Shown here: piece after piece, positions 25,051 to 32,958 of the stretch | Layout: every line of letters begins with the position of its first letter | Position numbering within the stretch: the stretch's first letter is position 1 | Assembly (NCBI GenBank): GCA_028713655.1 | Contig: JAQTNW010000039.1 | Location: 1-33,372 of the forward strand | Reading direction: 5' to 3' | Source: Candidatus Methylacidiphilales bacterium | GTDB taxonomy: Bacteria; Verrucomicrobiota; Verrucomicrobiia; Methylacidiphilales; JAAUTS01 | Length of the DNA: 33,372 nt | Translations under genes and position numbers: made by a program | Notes under the pieces: model-generated | Told to the model about the DNA's origin: nothing | The model's database searches: none | The model's input: only the letters and a program-made list of their open reading frames with translations

Positions 25051-26258
25051 ACATAAATCCTCCAAAATTAATATTGTTAGGGCTGGCGGTGTGGCTTGTT
25101 CCTCATGCGGAACTGGAAGCCCAATATATGGATTCAACGGCGCAAACCGAGTCGCAGGCCTATCTGGACAAAGTCAGGTCGGAACTCGGCGCCGAGGCGC
25201 TGCAATCCATGCCGGAACAGCATGTTCGTTTTCTCGCGCAAAGCATGGGACGGCTGGACCGGGCGACAGTGCCATCCTCCATATTCATGGAACATCTCCG
25301 GCTGGCGGAAAGCGTGCGGACGCGATTTTATACGGACATGCCCGATGAAGCGTTTTGCAGTTATGTTCTTTCCTTCCGGATCCGGGAGGAGTTGTCTTCG
25401 CATGCGGGATGGCGCGGCCGGTTTAAAACCGAACTCGATCCGGTGCTTGGCGATGAAAAGGATCCCGCTGCCGCTGCGGCGAGGATATTCGATTGGGTGT
25501 CGGGAAAAATAAAACTTTACGGAAAACTACGCTCGTATCCGCTGAATCTAAAAGGCGATTTGGACCCGTTGACGACCCTGAGAGGCGGATGTGGAAATGA
25601 AATCGACGCCGCGATTTTGGCAGTGGCGGCTTTAAGGTCGGCGGGTATTGCCGCGAGGATCGTCTATGCGCCAGTGCTTGCGGATGAGGACGGTGGAAAA
25701 GTCTGGGCCGAGTATCGGACGCGCGACGGATGGGCGCCGTGGGCGCCGTCGTTGGCGCTTGATGCCTTGGACGCCTCCGTGCAGGGGATTCCAAAAATAA
25801 AAGCCGGCATGCACAGGGATTGGTTAAAGAAAGAATTTGCGGGACGGTTCGGCTATGTGCTGGCAAATCCGCAGCGTCCGGCCAACATCACATGCGCATA
25901 TACATCTGTGACGTCTATTTGGATGAGTCCAAAACCCCTGGACAAGGAACCTTTCAATTGCACGCTCATGTTGTGGTGCAGGGGGCGGTTGCAACCGTTG
26001 ATGGGCAGGGACATTTACAACCCCGAGCCGGATAATTCCGCAGCAGGCGTGGGTCCCGGGAAGTATGTAATTGTGGCGGGTGACATAAAATCTGTGGGGA
26101 CCCTGAAGCAAATGCAATTGAATGCGGGTCAAACGGGATGGTATGTGATGGATTTCGAAAAGGGCGAGGCGCAATTTCAGATTGCGGATAAAAAACCCGC
26201 CTTTTTCGAGTGGGACCCCGAGACGCTGCCGCCAACGGATCCGGTCAAGGATTGGTGA
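25047..26258 (+). CDS. Exported transglutaminase-like protein, apparently degenerate
   Basis: The 403-residue protein has a signal-like N-terminus (PKLILLGLAVWLVPHA). Its domain keeps the fold signature LRGGCGNEIDAAILAVAALR, SAGIAARIVYAP and VWAEYRTRDGWAPWAP. C182 is present, but the 'HAW' position reads KVW, so K218 replaces the catalytic His, and the following 'DPT' reads APS. It may be a non-catalytic binding partner of the preceding protein. The ATGA overlap (25047-25050) indicates translational coupling of the pair. Position in the genome and matching domain type suggest a duplication. Confidence 0.75.
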   Translation: MNINPPKLILLGLAVWLVPHAELEAQYMDSTAQTESQAYLDKVRSELGAEALQSMPEQHVRFLAQSMGRLDRATVPSSIFMEHLRLAESVRTRFYTDMPDEAFCSYVLSFRIREELSSHAGWRGRFKTELDPVLGDEKDPAAAAARIFDWVSGKIKLYGKLRSYPLNLKGDLDPLTTLRGGCGNEIDAAILAVAALRSAGIAARIVYAPVLADEDGGKVWAEYRTRDGWAPWAPSLALDALDASVQGIPKIKAGMHRDWLKKEFAGRFGYVLANPQRPANITCAYTSVTSIWMSPKPLDKEPFNCTLMLWCRGRLQPLMGRDIYNPEPDNSAAGVGPGKYVIVAGDIKSVGTLKQMQLNAGQTGWYVMDFEKGEAQFQIADKKPAFFEWDPETLPPTDPVKDW

Positions 26259-26302
26259 ACCGGATGCCATACCGCGTTTGAATATAACCCGCACGGATTC
26301 CT

Positions 26303-27709
26303 GTGTTTTATTATTATAACGAAGCCTTAAGATGGTCGTTTGGGTTTGACAACCCGAACAAGGCTGGCGCTTTCATCGCCACCGTGCTGCCGCTTTTTTG
26401 GTTGTGGCTAGTTTTGTCTTTCCGGGTTTCAATCCGAGGGTGGCGAGTTTTGCTGCTGTGCCTGGCCTTTGTGGGTTTGGAATCCGCATGTTGGTTCCTG
26501 TTCAAAACCTATTCGCGGGGCGGGTTGGTGGCGGGTGTCTCGGCTTTTGCCTATATCGGCTGGATGTATCGGGGCAGGTGGGGTTGGTCTGTCTGGTGGA
26601 TTGCCGGGATTGCCATGTCGCTGCTTTTTGCGTCGGGCCTGGGATCGCGCAGTTTGGAAAAAGCAGCGGACGCTTCGACTGGCAACCGCCTGTTGCTATG
26701 GAAGGGAGGGCTGCAAATGCTGGCAGACAGGCCTTTGGGGGTCGGTTGGGGAAATTCAGGGTATGAATACATGCAATGGTATCAACCGCTGGAAATCGGG
26801 GCGGGGTATCGCACCCTGGTCAACAGCTACCTGACTTTTGCCGTCGAAGGGGGAATTTTTTTGTCGGGCCTGATTTTTGCGGGCGTGTTTTTCCTGGTTT
26901 TGTGGACGCGGCCCGCGCGGAGCGGGCAGTCACAGGAGGGCGGTAGGGCAGGTTTTGCCACTTGGGTTGCCTGCCGCGCGGCGTTGCTGGCGTTCGCGTT
27001 TGCCGGATTTTTCAGCACTACCATGGAGGAGCCGTTGTTATGGATTGCGCCTCTGGGATGCCTGGCGTATTTGATATTTCCGAGTATAAGATCGGCGGGC
27101 CGGATTTCGACAGGCGTTTGCGCGTTGCAAGGCTTGGGCTTCTCGTTTGTTCTGATTATATTTTTGTGGAGCGCCGGTTGTTATTTTAACTCCAAGGATT
27201 CCCTGTGCCGTGGCTTTGATTCGCGCCGCGGCCAGGTTTTGCTCAAGCCGCGCGGCTCTGCTTCTCCGAACAAGCTGTGGGTTTGGGCGGATGAGCGTAT
27301 TTTGGGCGACGCCAGTGGCAGGCCGCTGAGGAAGCTGTGTTCGGATACGGGATTATTTCTGAATGTCGGGAGCATCGGGCAGGATGGTGCGATACCGGCG
27401 GATGCGAGGGTTCTGGTGATGGGAGGCCAGGTTTCTCATGTCAATCCGGTGGGTGTAGGTCTCTTGGTGTTGCTTTGTCCGGGGAATGTTTCCGAGGAAC
27501 GCGCACTTGAATTGTTAGGCATGGCAAAATATGCGATTCTAATGCTGCCGGAGTCCGGAGCCCGGGGAAATATCGAATGGTGGCGGGATCTGGCGCTGAG
27601 GCCCGATCTGCGTGAAAAAACCGAAGTCGAAATGCTGCCCCTGGTTTCGGAGCGTGTGGACGTGGCCTGGGACAGGGTGATCCATCTCTTGCGGAAGGCA
27701 GGGAAGTGA
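26303..27709 (+). CDS. O-antigen ligase/polymerase-like membrane protein with extra C-terminal domain
   Basis: The first ~300 residues form about eight membrane helices. The family patterns are FGFDNPNKAGAF, TYSRGGLVAG, GNRLLLWKGGLQMLADRPLG and LVNSYLTFAVEGGIFLSGL, as in the Wzy_C (O-antigen ligase/polymerase) family, whose members join glycans to lipid or protein acceptors. The usual 'HNxYL' reads VNSYL here, so the conserved His is absent. From about residue 310 a soluble alpha/beta-type domain follows (KLWVWADERILGD, ADARVLVMGGQVS) that I do not recognise. The start is GTG at 26303, because an upstream in-frame stop (26285-26287) leaves no ATG. It lies 44 bases after the second transglutaminase-like gene. 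Confidence 0.75.
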   Translation: MFYYYNEALRWSFGFDNPNKAGAFIATVLPLFWLWLVLSFRVSIRGWRVLLLCLAFVGLESACWFLFKTYSRGGLVAGVSAFAYIGWMYRGRWGWSVWWIAGIAMSLLFASGLGSRSLEKAADASTGNRLLLWKGGLQMLADRPLGVGWGNSGYEYMQWYQPLEIGAGYRTLVNSYLTFAVEGGIFLSGLIFAGVFFLVLWTRPARSGQSQEGGRAGFATWVACRAALLAFAFAGFFSTTMEEPLLWIAPLGCLAYLIFPSIRSAGRISTGVCALQGLGFSFVLIIFLWSAGCYFNSKDSLCRGFDSRRGQVLLKPRGSASPNKLWVWADERILGDASGRPLRKLCSDTGLFLNVGSIGQDGAIPADARVLVMGGQVSHVNPVGVGLLVLLCPGNVSEERALELLGMAKYAILMLPESGARGNIEWWRDLALRPDLREKTEVEMLPLVSERVDVAWDRVIHLLRKAGK

Positions 27710-27729
27710 CATTCCTGTAAATCCATGTT

Positions 27730-28098
27730 TTAAGTTCCCGGCTTTTCCCCTTTGCGTTTGATGCGTACGCTCACGTGACGGGCGTCGGGCAGGATGAATT
27801 TGCGGATTTCGATCCCGACCCATTTGACCGCAAACTGCCGCAAGATCGCCGCGGCCAGGTCTTCGGCCAATGTTTCGATCAGTTTGCGCGGACGTTCGTG
27901 GGCCACGGACTTCGCCAGTTGCGCGACTTGAAAATAATCCACAGTCAGCCCGATGTCATCCAGGCGGGCGGCTTTTTTCAAATTGGCCAATGGAAAAGTA
28001 ATGGAAATTTCCAGCTTCTGCGCATTGGCCCGCTCGTCTTCAGGCACGCCGATCCGCGTGAAAACCTGCAACCCTTCGATGATGATGGTGTCGGACAT
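27730..28098 (-). CDS. folB: Dihydroneopterin aldolase family protein
   Basis: FolB splits dihydroneopterin to 6-hydroxymethyl-dihydropterin and glycolaldehyde in folate synthesis. The 122-residue protein has the family pattern: EGLQVFTRIGVPEDER with E22, the strand EISITF, then DIGLTVDYFQVAQLA and LIETLAEDLA, and a Lys in IEIRKFILPDA at about residue 100. It is a stand-alone gene; the other folate genes are not nearby. A 13-base spacer precedes it on the minus strand, after the nucleotidyltransferase gene. Confidence 0.9.
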   Translation of the reverse strand: MSDTIIIEGLQVFTRIGVPEDERANAQKLEISITFPLANLKKAARLDDIGLTVDYFQVAQLAKSVAHERPRKLIETLAEDLAAAILRQFAVKWVGIEIRKFILPDARHVSVRIKRKGEKPGT

Positions 28099-28111
28099 GA
28101 GAAGTGGGATG

Positions 28112-28594
28112 TTAGTTTTGTTGGAGCTTTTCGCGGATGGCTTTCAAATGAAGGACGTTTTCACGATCGCGCGGGCGGCTGAGGGCGGCTTTTGCCGTGA
28201 TTAACGCATCCAGTGACAATATTTTGCAGGGTTTACCGGACAAGTCCCGGGTTATTGAACGTTTCTCGCATTCGTTATAATCCCCAACCGACAGAACTTC
28301 ACTCAAACAGTCCAGATGGCCGAGGGAAGTTTGGATATAGAGATTTTTCAATCCAACACAGTTTTCGGGATTGAGAACGACGGGGAGTTTTCCTGGCGTG
28401 AGGCGGTGGACAGGGTTCAGTCCGTTCAAGGCATTCTTCAAATGTAAAAGGTTGCCGGGTGAAAAATCCAGGCAGATATCCACATCCTCGGTTACCATTG
28501 GGCTGCCATGAACCCGCGCGGCATAGCCTCCCACCAGAACAAAGCGGACCTCATGTTGCATCAGGATCTGAAGTAAGCCGTTAAGACTGCTCAT
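28112..28594 (-). CDS. Nucleotidyltransferase (AbiEii/MNT-like fold)
   Basis: The 160-residue protein has the Pol-beta-type signature GGYAARVHGSPMVTEDVDI, with Gly22-Gly23 and the metal-binding pair D37-x-D39. Such small nucleotidyltransferases act as toxins or antitoxins that modify RNA or proteins. The ATG at 28594 was preferred because an upstream start (28627) would add 11 residues with no conserved sequence. The small gene upstream overlaps it by 14 bases, which supports a two-gene module. Confidence 0.82.
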   Translation of the reverse strand: MSSLNGLLQILMQHEVRFVLVGGYAARVHGSPMVTEDVDICLDFSPGNLLHLKNALNGLNPVHRLTPGKLPVVLNPENCVGLKNLYIQTSLGHLDCLSEVLSVGDYNECEKRSITRDLSGKPCKILSLDALITAKAALSRPRDRENVLHLKAIREKLQQN

Positions 28595-28787
28595 CGAGAG
28601 AAGGGGCGCCGAGTGCCTGCATGGCATTGAGTGCCAAATCGTTCCGAATGAGGCGTTCCTCCGGTGAAAGCTCGAGATTGCTGAGGATCAGGCTTAGATC
28701 AATTCCATAGTCTGCGGCAGCCTTGGAGTCGGGGCCCCAAGGTTCGATCCGGTCCGGAATGGCCGTCAATGGCAGGTCTTGATCCAT
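28581..28787 (-). CDS. Small partner protein of the nucleotidyltransferase
   Basis: This 68-residue acidic, helical protein has no clear family: MDQDLPLTAIPDRIEPWGPD is followed by a helix around ILSNLELSPEERLIRNDLAL. I chose the ATG at 28787 over the TTG just before it. It ends inside the nucleotidyltransferase start region (28581-28594 shared), so it is probably translated with it. An antitoxin-like or regulatory role is a guess from the arrangement. Confidence 0.55.
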   Translation of the reverse strand: MDQDLPLTAIPDRIEPWGPDSKAAADYGIDLSLILSNLELSPEERLIRNDLALNAMQALGAPSLDEQS

Positions 28788-28923
28788 CAAATAATACTAA
28801 ACCTGAGCTTCCTGATCTTACAAGCCTGCAAGATGCAATTTCCCTTGGCCTTCCTCCGCATCCTCTGCGTTCTCTGTGGCCAAAACCAACCCCCTTCACT
28901 TCCCCCTTGTCAGGGGGATGGCT

Positions 28924-28971
28924 GCGTCTTGTGTCCTTTGCGTTAAATTTTAATCCGTGTTATCCGTGGTT
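28924..28971 (-). repeat. 48 bp inverted repeat, left of the HAD-Nudix gene
   Basis: Read on the minus strand this starts AACCACGGATAACACGGATT and ends CACAAGACGC. It differs from 30036-30083 (plus strand) at four of 48 positions. The two face each other across the HAD-Nudix gene. Confidence 0.8.
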
Positions 28972-28976
28972 GGAAT

Positions 28977-30026
28977 TTATTTGCAGATGTGCTCGCGAAC
29001 CGCTTCGAGCAAAATCCGCGTCGGGGTGTTGATGGGCATTTGCAGCGCTTCGTCGTGATCCACCCAACGGTATTCGTCGGCCTCGTCATTCAGCGTGACC
29101 GCCTGCGAATCCGTGTCGGCGACGTAGTTCAACAAAAGAAAATGGGCGGGCTTGTAAAACTCGGTGGAGCCAATGCAATCCTGCACCATGACAAATCGAA
29201 TGTTGCCCAGCTCGAGCCCGGTTTCCTCCCGTACTTCGCGGACGATGGCGTCGAGGCTTTTTTCGCCGGTCTTGATCTTGCCACCGGGGATGCCCCAGAG
29301 GTTGCTCCATTTGTAGGTGCGGATCATGAGCAATTTCCCGGCGGGATTGCGGATGAGTGCGCCGACCGTCGCTACCGGGAGGTAAGCCGGTTCGCTGCGG
29401 TGATGTTCGATGTAATTTTTCAGGCCCAGCAAATCCTTGAAGATCAAGTCGGGTTCGGAAGCCTGCAGCTTGGGCAGTGAATCATAGCCGGTCAGCACCG
29501 CACAGCTTTGAAGCCCGCCATGTTTGGCCGTTTCGATGTCGTGCTGCATGTCGCCCACGAAAAGGGTTTCGCGCGGGTCCAGGTCATGTTCGGCCAAAAG
29601 GCTGTGGATGGTTTTGCGTTTATCGACGGCCTGCACATAGGCTTTCGTGAAATATTCCTTCACGCCGAGTCGCTGTGCCTGCACCTCGTAATGCTCGGGA
29701 TGAATCGTGCTCAGGAGAAAGATTTTCATGCCGAGGGAGCGGCAATAATCCAGCGTCTCGCGCGCATAGGGCAGCAGCGGGATCTTTTCCTGCAAGAGCT
29801 TGAAGGAGCTGTGGTAATAATGGTCGAGCTGGACCATCGTGGCTTCGGGCAGATATTTTTTGTAAAAGTCTGGGAAGGGCAGGAAGAATTTTTCGCGGAA
29901 ATCCTCGGGTGTGAACGCGGGCTTGCCGTATTGGCGGAAGATTTCGTTGGTGGCTTCCAGGACGGGTTGGAAGTCGTCCGCCAGCGTGCCGGACCAGTCG
30001 AAGATGATGTTTTTAAGCACAGGCAT
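28977..30026 (-). CDS. HAD-family hydrolase fused to a Nudix hydrolase
   Basis: Residues 1 to about 215 form a HAD phosphatase-like domain: FDWSGTLAD (D10 nucleophile, with S12 where DxD would have the second Asp), the cap domain, LLSTIHPEH and VGDMQHDIETAKHGG with acidic metal ligands. Residues about 220-349 form a Nudix domain with a complete Nudix box starting G249 (GKIKTGE, then AIVREVREETGL). HAD enzymes remove phosphate and Nudix enzymes split nucleoside diphosphate derivatives, so the fusion may do sequential steps on one nucleotide or sugar metabolite. The substrate is unknown. The ATG at 30026 is preferred over 30041, which lies in the adjoining repeat. Confidence 0.88.
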   Translation of the reverse strand: MPVLKNIIFDWSGTLADDFQPVLEATNEIFRQYGKPAFTPEDFREKFFLPFPDFYKKYLPEATMVQLDHYYHSSFKLLQEKIPLLPYARETLDYCRSLGMKIFLLSTIHPEHYEVQAQRLGVKEYFTKAYVQAVDKRKTIHSLLAEHDLDPRETLFVGDMQHDIETAKHGGLQSCAVLTGYDSLPKLQASEPDLIFKDLLGLKNYIEHHRSEPAYLPVATVGALIRNPAGKLLMIRTYKWSNLWGIPGGKIKTGEKSLDAIVREVREETGLELGNIRFVMVQDCIGSTEFYKPAHFLLLNYVADTDSQAVTLNDEADEYRWVDHDEALQMPINTPTRILLEAVREHICK

Positions 30027-30034
30027 AATTTTTT

Positions 30035-30144
30035 GAACCACGGATAATGCGGATTAAAATTTAACGCAAGGGGCACAAGACGCCAAGGCGCAAAAGAAAG
30101 ACGCGTTGAACCACGGATGGACACAGATGAACACGGATTAAAAT
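30035..30144 (+). repeat. Composite 'gaaccacggat' dispersed repeat, right of the HAD-Nudix gene
   Basis: The first part (30036-30083) is the inverted partner of 28924-28971. A second unit at about 30109-30144 reads GTTGAACCACGGATGGACAC with further 'acacggattaaaat' text. The intervening stretch holds GACGCCAAGGCGCAAAAGAA. Confidence 0.75.
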
Positions 30145-30310
30145 ACAAGGTTTCATGCGACTGCACGAAGGAAGATAAGATTTTTCAAGGTTTATATAAT
30201 CAGCAACAAGGAACCACAAACGTGAAACTAAAAACGATTTTCATCGGCGTCAATCCGTGGTTCAAAATGTGTTTGGTATTTCTCGGAGACTGGGTGGTTA
30301 GGATTTGTGG

Positions 30311-30760
30311 TTATTGTATCAAGACTTGGGTGCCGATTTCGGCGAGATCGTAGAGCCGGAGGATGTCATTGTTGCGCAGGCGGATGCAGCCGAGGCTGGC
30401 GGGTTGCCCGATGAGTTCCTCGTGGTTTGTGCCATGGAAATAAATGGTGCGCTCCCGCGTGTTTTGATTTCCCGGGTCAAGCCCTTCCAGCCAGAGGATC
30501 CGGGTCAGGATCAGATCTTCGTCCGTGACTTGGCCCGGCGTCCAGATTGCGCCGGTGGGTTGGCGCCCCTTGAAAACCGTGCCCGGAGCCGCGCCGTCCC
30601 CGATCTTTTCGCAAACTTGAAGTCTGCCACGCGGAGTTCTGTAGCTGCCGGACTCCTCACCCAGTCCGTGCTTTGAGGTGGAAACTGGAGCGGACCAAAG
30701 CTCCCGGTCGCCGTCCAGGACAGTCAGGGTTTGGTTTTGAGTGGAAACGACAAAGTTCAT
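30311..30760 (-). CDS. L,D-transpeptidase (YkuD domain)
   Basis: YkuD enzymes form 3-3 peptidoglycan cross-links or attach proteins to the wall. The signature is complete: YFHGTNHEELIGQPASLGCI, with catalytic C125 and its His. The 149-residue product from ATG 30760 lacks a signal peptide. The open frame runs on to 30823, adding a hydrophobic run (PVLAFLGVFVVQYLLM) whose DNA is a repeat unit (gaaccacgaagacacc). The true N-terminus and location are therefore uncertain. The enzyme fits the wall-related theme of the window but is far from the mre operon. Confidence 0.85.
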   Translation of the reverse strand: MNFVVSTQNQTLTVLDGDRELWSAPVSTSKHGLGEESGSYRTPRGRLQVCEKIGDGAAPGTVFKGRQPTGAIWTPGQVTDEDLILTRILWLEGLDPGNQNTRERTIYFHGTNHEELIGQPASLGCIRLRNNDILRLYDLAEIGTQVLIQ

Positions 30761-30896
30761 AAGTAGATACTGAACCACGAAGACACCAAGGAAAGCCAGC
30801 ACAGGTTGGCCGCAAAAGAACACATAGAACTCAAAAGTTTCAAGAATTTCGCTTCTAATTCTATGAGATCTTTGCGCTCTTTTGTGGCAAATGTTG

Positions 30897-31937
30897 CTAA
30901 AATTGGTTGATGCGGTCGATGAGTTGCCGCAGGCGGCCGTTGGATTTGCGGTCGAACTTCAGGCAAAGCCGGGGCAGGTGCGCAATCTCCGGCTCATTGA
31001 TTTCCTCCGGCAGAAAGGAGCAGACGCGCAGGGAATCCTTGTCCTCCAGAATATCGGAAAAATCATCGACCAGGCGCTTGAGCGCAGCCGGGGGAATTTC
31101 ACGCTGGGTGCGGATGACCAATTCGTCGCCGACATAACGGTAGGAGTGGAAGTTGTAATAAAAGTTCAGGATTTCCTTCTGGGCCGCGACCAGGTCGTCG
31201 GTGATTTTGAAAAGATTGAAATCGCTTTCCGAGATCATGCCGTCGCCAAGGAGGTGTTCGCGCAGATAATGCTCGAAGGTGCGCCAGAAATTGCCCTTGG
31301 GCGCATCGACCATGAGGATCGGAATGAGCGGCATCTTGCCGGTTTGCAACAGGGTGATGATTTCGAAGCCTTCATCCATGGTGCCGAAGCCGCCCGGGAA
31401 AAGCGCGACGGCATCGGAATTTTTGGCAAAGTTCAGCTTGCGGGTGAAGAAGTAGTGGAAGTTGATGAGCTTCGAATCCCCGGCTATTGTATTGTTAGCT
31501 TTTTGTTCGAATGGGAGGCGGATGTTGAGGGCGAAGCTCCGGTCACGTCCGGCGCCCGACTGGGCGGCGCCCATGATGCCGTCCCCGCCGCCGGTGATGA
31601 CCATGTATCCGCTTTCCATCATCATGTGGCCGAAGGCGTGGGCGGTTTTGTAGGCCGCTTCGTCGGGCTGGGTGCGCGCCGAACCGAAGATGCAGACTTT
31701 TTTCACCCCGCGATAGGGTTGGAAAACCCTGTTGGCGTAACGCATTTCCTTGAATGCGCGGTTGAGCAGGAAAATATCGGCAGGGTGGGGTTCGTCCTCG
31801 TTGAATTTCAGAACGGTCACGATCATTTCCCGGATTTTATCGTAATCCGCGTGGACGTCGGCCAGTTTCAGGAGTTCGTCGATCTTGGTCTCCAGCTTGG
31901 GCTTGCCCGTGGTGTAGGGCTGTTTTTTATGGTTCAT
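30897..31937 (-). CDS. LOG family protein (lysine decarboxylase-like fold)
   Basis: LOG-fold proteins include cytokinin-riboside monophosphate phosphoribohydrolases and related nucleotide hydrolases. The 346-residue protein has the signature ALFPGGFGTMDEGFEII and an earlier VCIFGSARTQPDE and TGGGDGIMGAAQSGAGR. The long N- and C-terminal extensions resemble the larger bacterial group of unknown function. On the opposite strand a long open frame exists, but it is a shadow of this gene. It lies 7 bases downstream of metF, likely in one transcript. Confidence 0.88.
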   Translation of the reverse strand: MNHKKQPYTTGKPKLETKIDELLKLADVHADYDKIREMIVTVLKFNEDEPHPADIFLLNRAFKEMRYANRVFQPYRGVKKVCIFGSARTQPDEAAYKTAHAFGHMMMESGYMVITGGGDGIMGAAQSGAGRDRSFALNIRLPFEQKANNTIAGDSKLINFHYFFTRKLNFAKNSDAVALFPGGFGTMDEGFEIITLLQTGKMPLIPILMVDAPKGNFWRTFEHYLREHLLGDGMISESDFNLFKITDDLVAAQKEILNFYYNFHSYRYVGDELVIRTQREIPPAALKRLVDDFSDILEDKDSLRVCSFLPEEINEPEIAHLPRLCLKFDRKSNGRLRQLIDRINQF

Positions 31938-31944
31938 GGACTTG

Positions 31945-32823
31945 TCAGGCGAGGGAATGCATGCTGAGGGTCTCGTAAATTTTCCGCGTCGCGAGCGCCC
32001 GGTTCAGCGTGTAAAAATGGATCCCGCGGACGTTGTGGTCGATCAGGTCGCGCACCTGTTCCGTGGCCCAGTGAATGCCGGCTTTTTCCACGGAGGGGTC
32101 GTCGGCGCAACGGGCCATGATTTTCAAAAGCGAGGCGGGAAAGCGGGTGCCCGCGGCAAGCTCGGCCATGCGGATCATGCCGGACCGGGTTGTGATAGGC
32201 ATGATGCCCGCTATGATGGGGACACGGATGCCCGCCAGATGGCAGCGTTCGACGAAATCATAAAAATCACGGTTGTCGAAAAAAAGCTGCGTCACGATGT
32301 AATCGGCTCCCGCCTCAACCTTGGCCTTCAGGTAGTCGATTTCCTTCAAGCGGTTGGGGGTGGCAGGGTGGCCCTCGGGAAATCCCGCGACGCCGATTCC
32401 AAAGTGCGGAAAATTTTTTTTGATGAAGGCAACCAGTTCGGCGGCATAGCGAAACCCGCCGGATGTTTCCTGCCACTGGGTTTGTCCCCGCGGCGGATCT
32501 CCGCGTAGTGCGAGGATGTTGTGGATGCCATTTTCGTTGTAACGATCCAGGATGGAGCGGATTTCGTCCCGGCTGGAGCCGACGCAGGTGAGGTGGGCGA
32601 CGGGGTTCAGATTGGTTTCGCGGGCGAGCCGGACGACGAGTTGATGGGTCCGGTCGCGGGTTGTACCTCCTGCTCCGTATGTTACGCTGACCGAGGCGGG
32701 TTGAAGCGGAATCAGGTCGGTGATGGTATGAAAGAGGCTCTCTCCATCGGCATCCGTTTTGGGCGGAAAAAACTCGAAGCTGAAAGCCGGGTGTTTGATG
32801 TCCAGGATGTCTCGGATCAACAT
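31945..32823 (-). CDS. metF: Methylenetetrahydrofolate reductase
   Basis: MetF reduces 5,10-methylene-THF to 5-methyl-THF using an FAD cofactor, supplying methyl groups for methionine synthesis. The 292-residue length is typical. Family motifs are FSFEFFPPKTDADGE, SVTYGAGGTTRDRT, NILALRGDPPRG, GVAGFPEGHP and VTQLFFDN, with the FAD-site segment ITGIMPI read here as IAGIMPITTRSG. The ATG at 32823 starts the conserved sequence. The LOG gene follows after 7 bases. Confidence 0.95.
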   Translation of the reverse strand: MLIRDILDIKHPAFSFEFFPPKTDADGESLFHTITDLIPLQPASVSVTYGAGGTTRDRTHQLVVRLARETNLNPVAHLTCVGSSRDEIRSILDRYNENGIHNILALRGDPPRGQTQWQETSGGFRYAAELVAFIKKNFPHFGIGVAGFPEGHPATPNRLKEIDYLKAKVEAGADYIVTQLFFDNRDFYDFVERCHLAGIRVPIIAGIMPITTRSGMIRMAELAAGTRFPASLLKIMARCADDPSVEKAGIHWATEQVRDLIDHNVRGIHFYTLNRALATRKIYETLSMHSLA

Positions 32824-32958
32824 GGGATTACTTTAGCATCGTTAACGGGTATTTGCCCATTACAGTTTTAAGCCTTGGATAGCATAGGATAGGCTTATTC
32901 CCAAGGGGGTACTTTGATGGTTGACTTTTTAGAGTACTTTACATAAAAAGGCATCACT

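Noticed and set aside
26262-26339. A YD-like phrase (FEYNPHGF) in a frame before the O-antigen-ligase-like gene
   Set aside because: It is only about eight residues and could be chance; no longer Rhs similarity extends from it.
30882-31967. Long plus-strand open frame (361 codons) opposite the LOG gene
   Set aside because: It mirrors the LOG coding sequence on the other strand and has no family signature. The minus strand carries the clear PGGFGTMDEG motif.
32921-32949. TTGACT plus TAAAAA with a 17-base spacer before the last gene
   Set aside because: Transcription would start almost at the ATG, leaving no room for the AAAGG Shine-Dalgarno that appears to be used.
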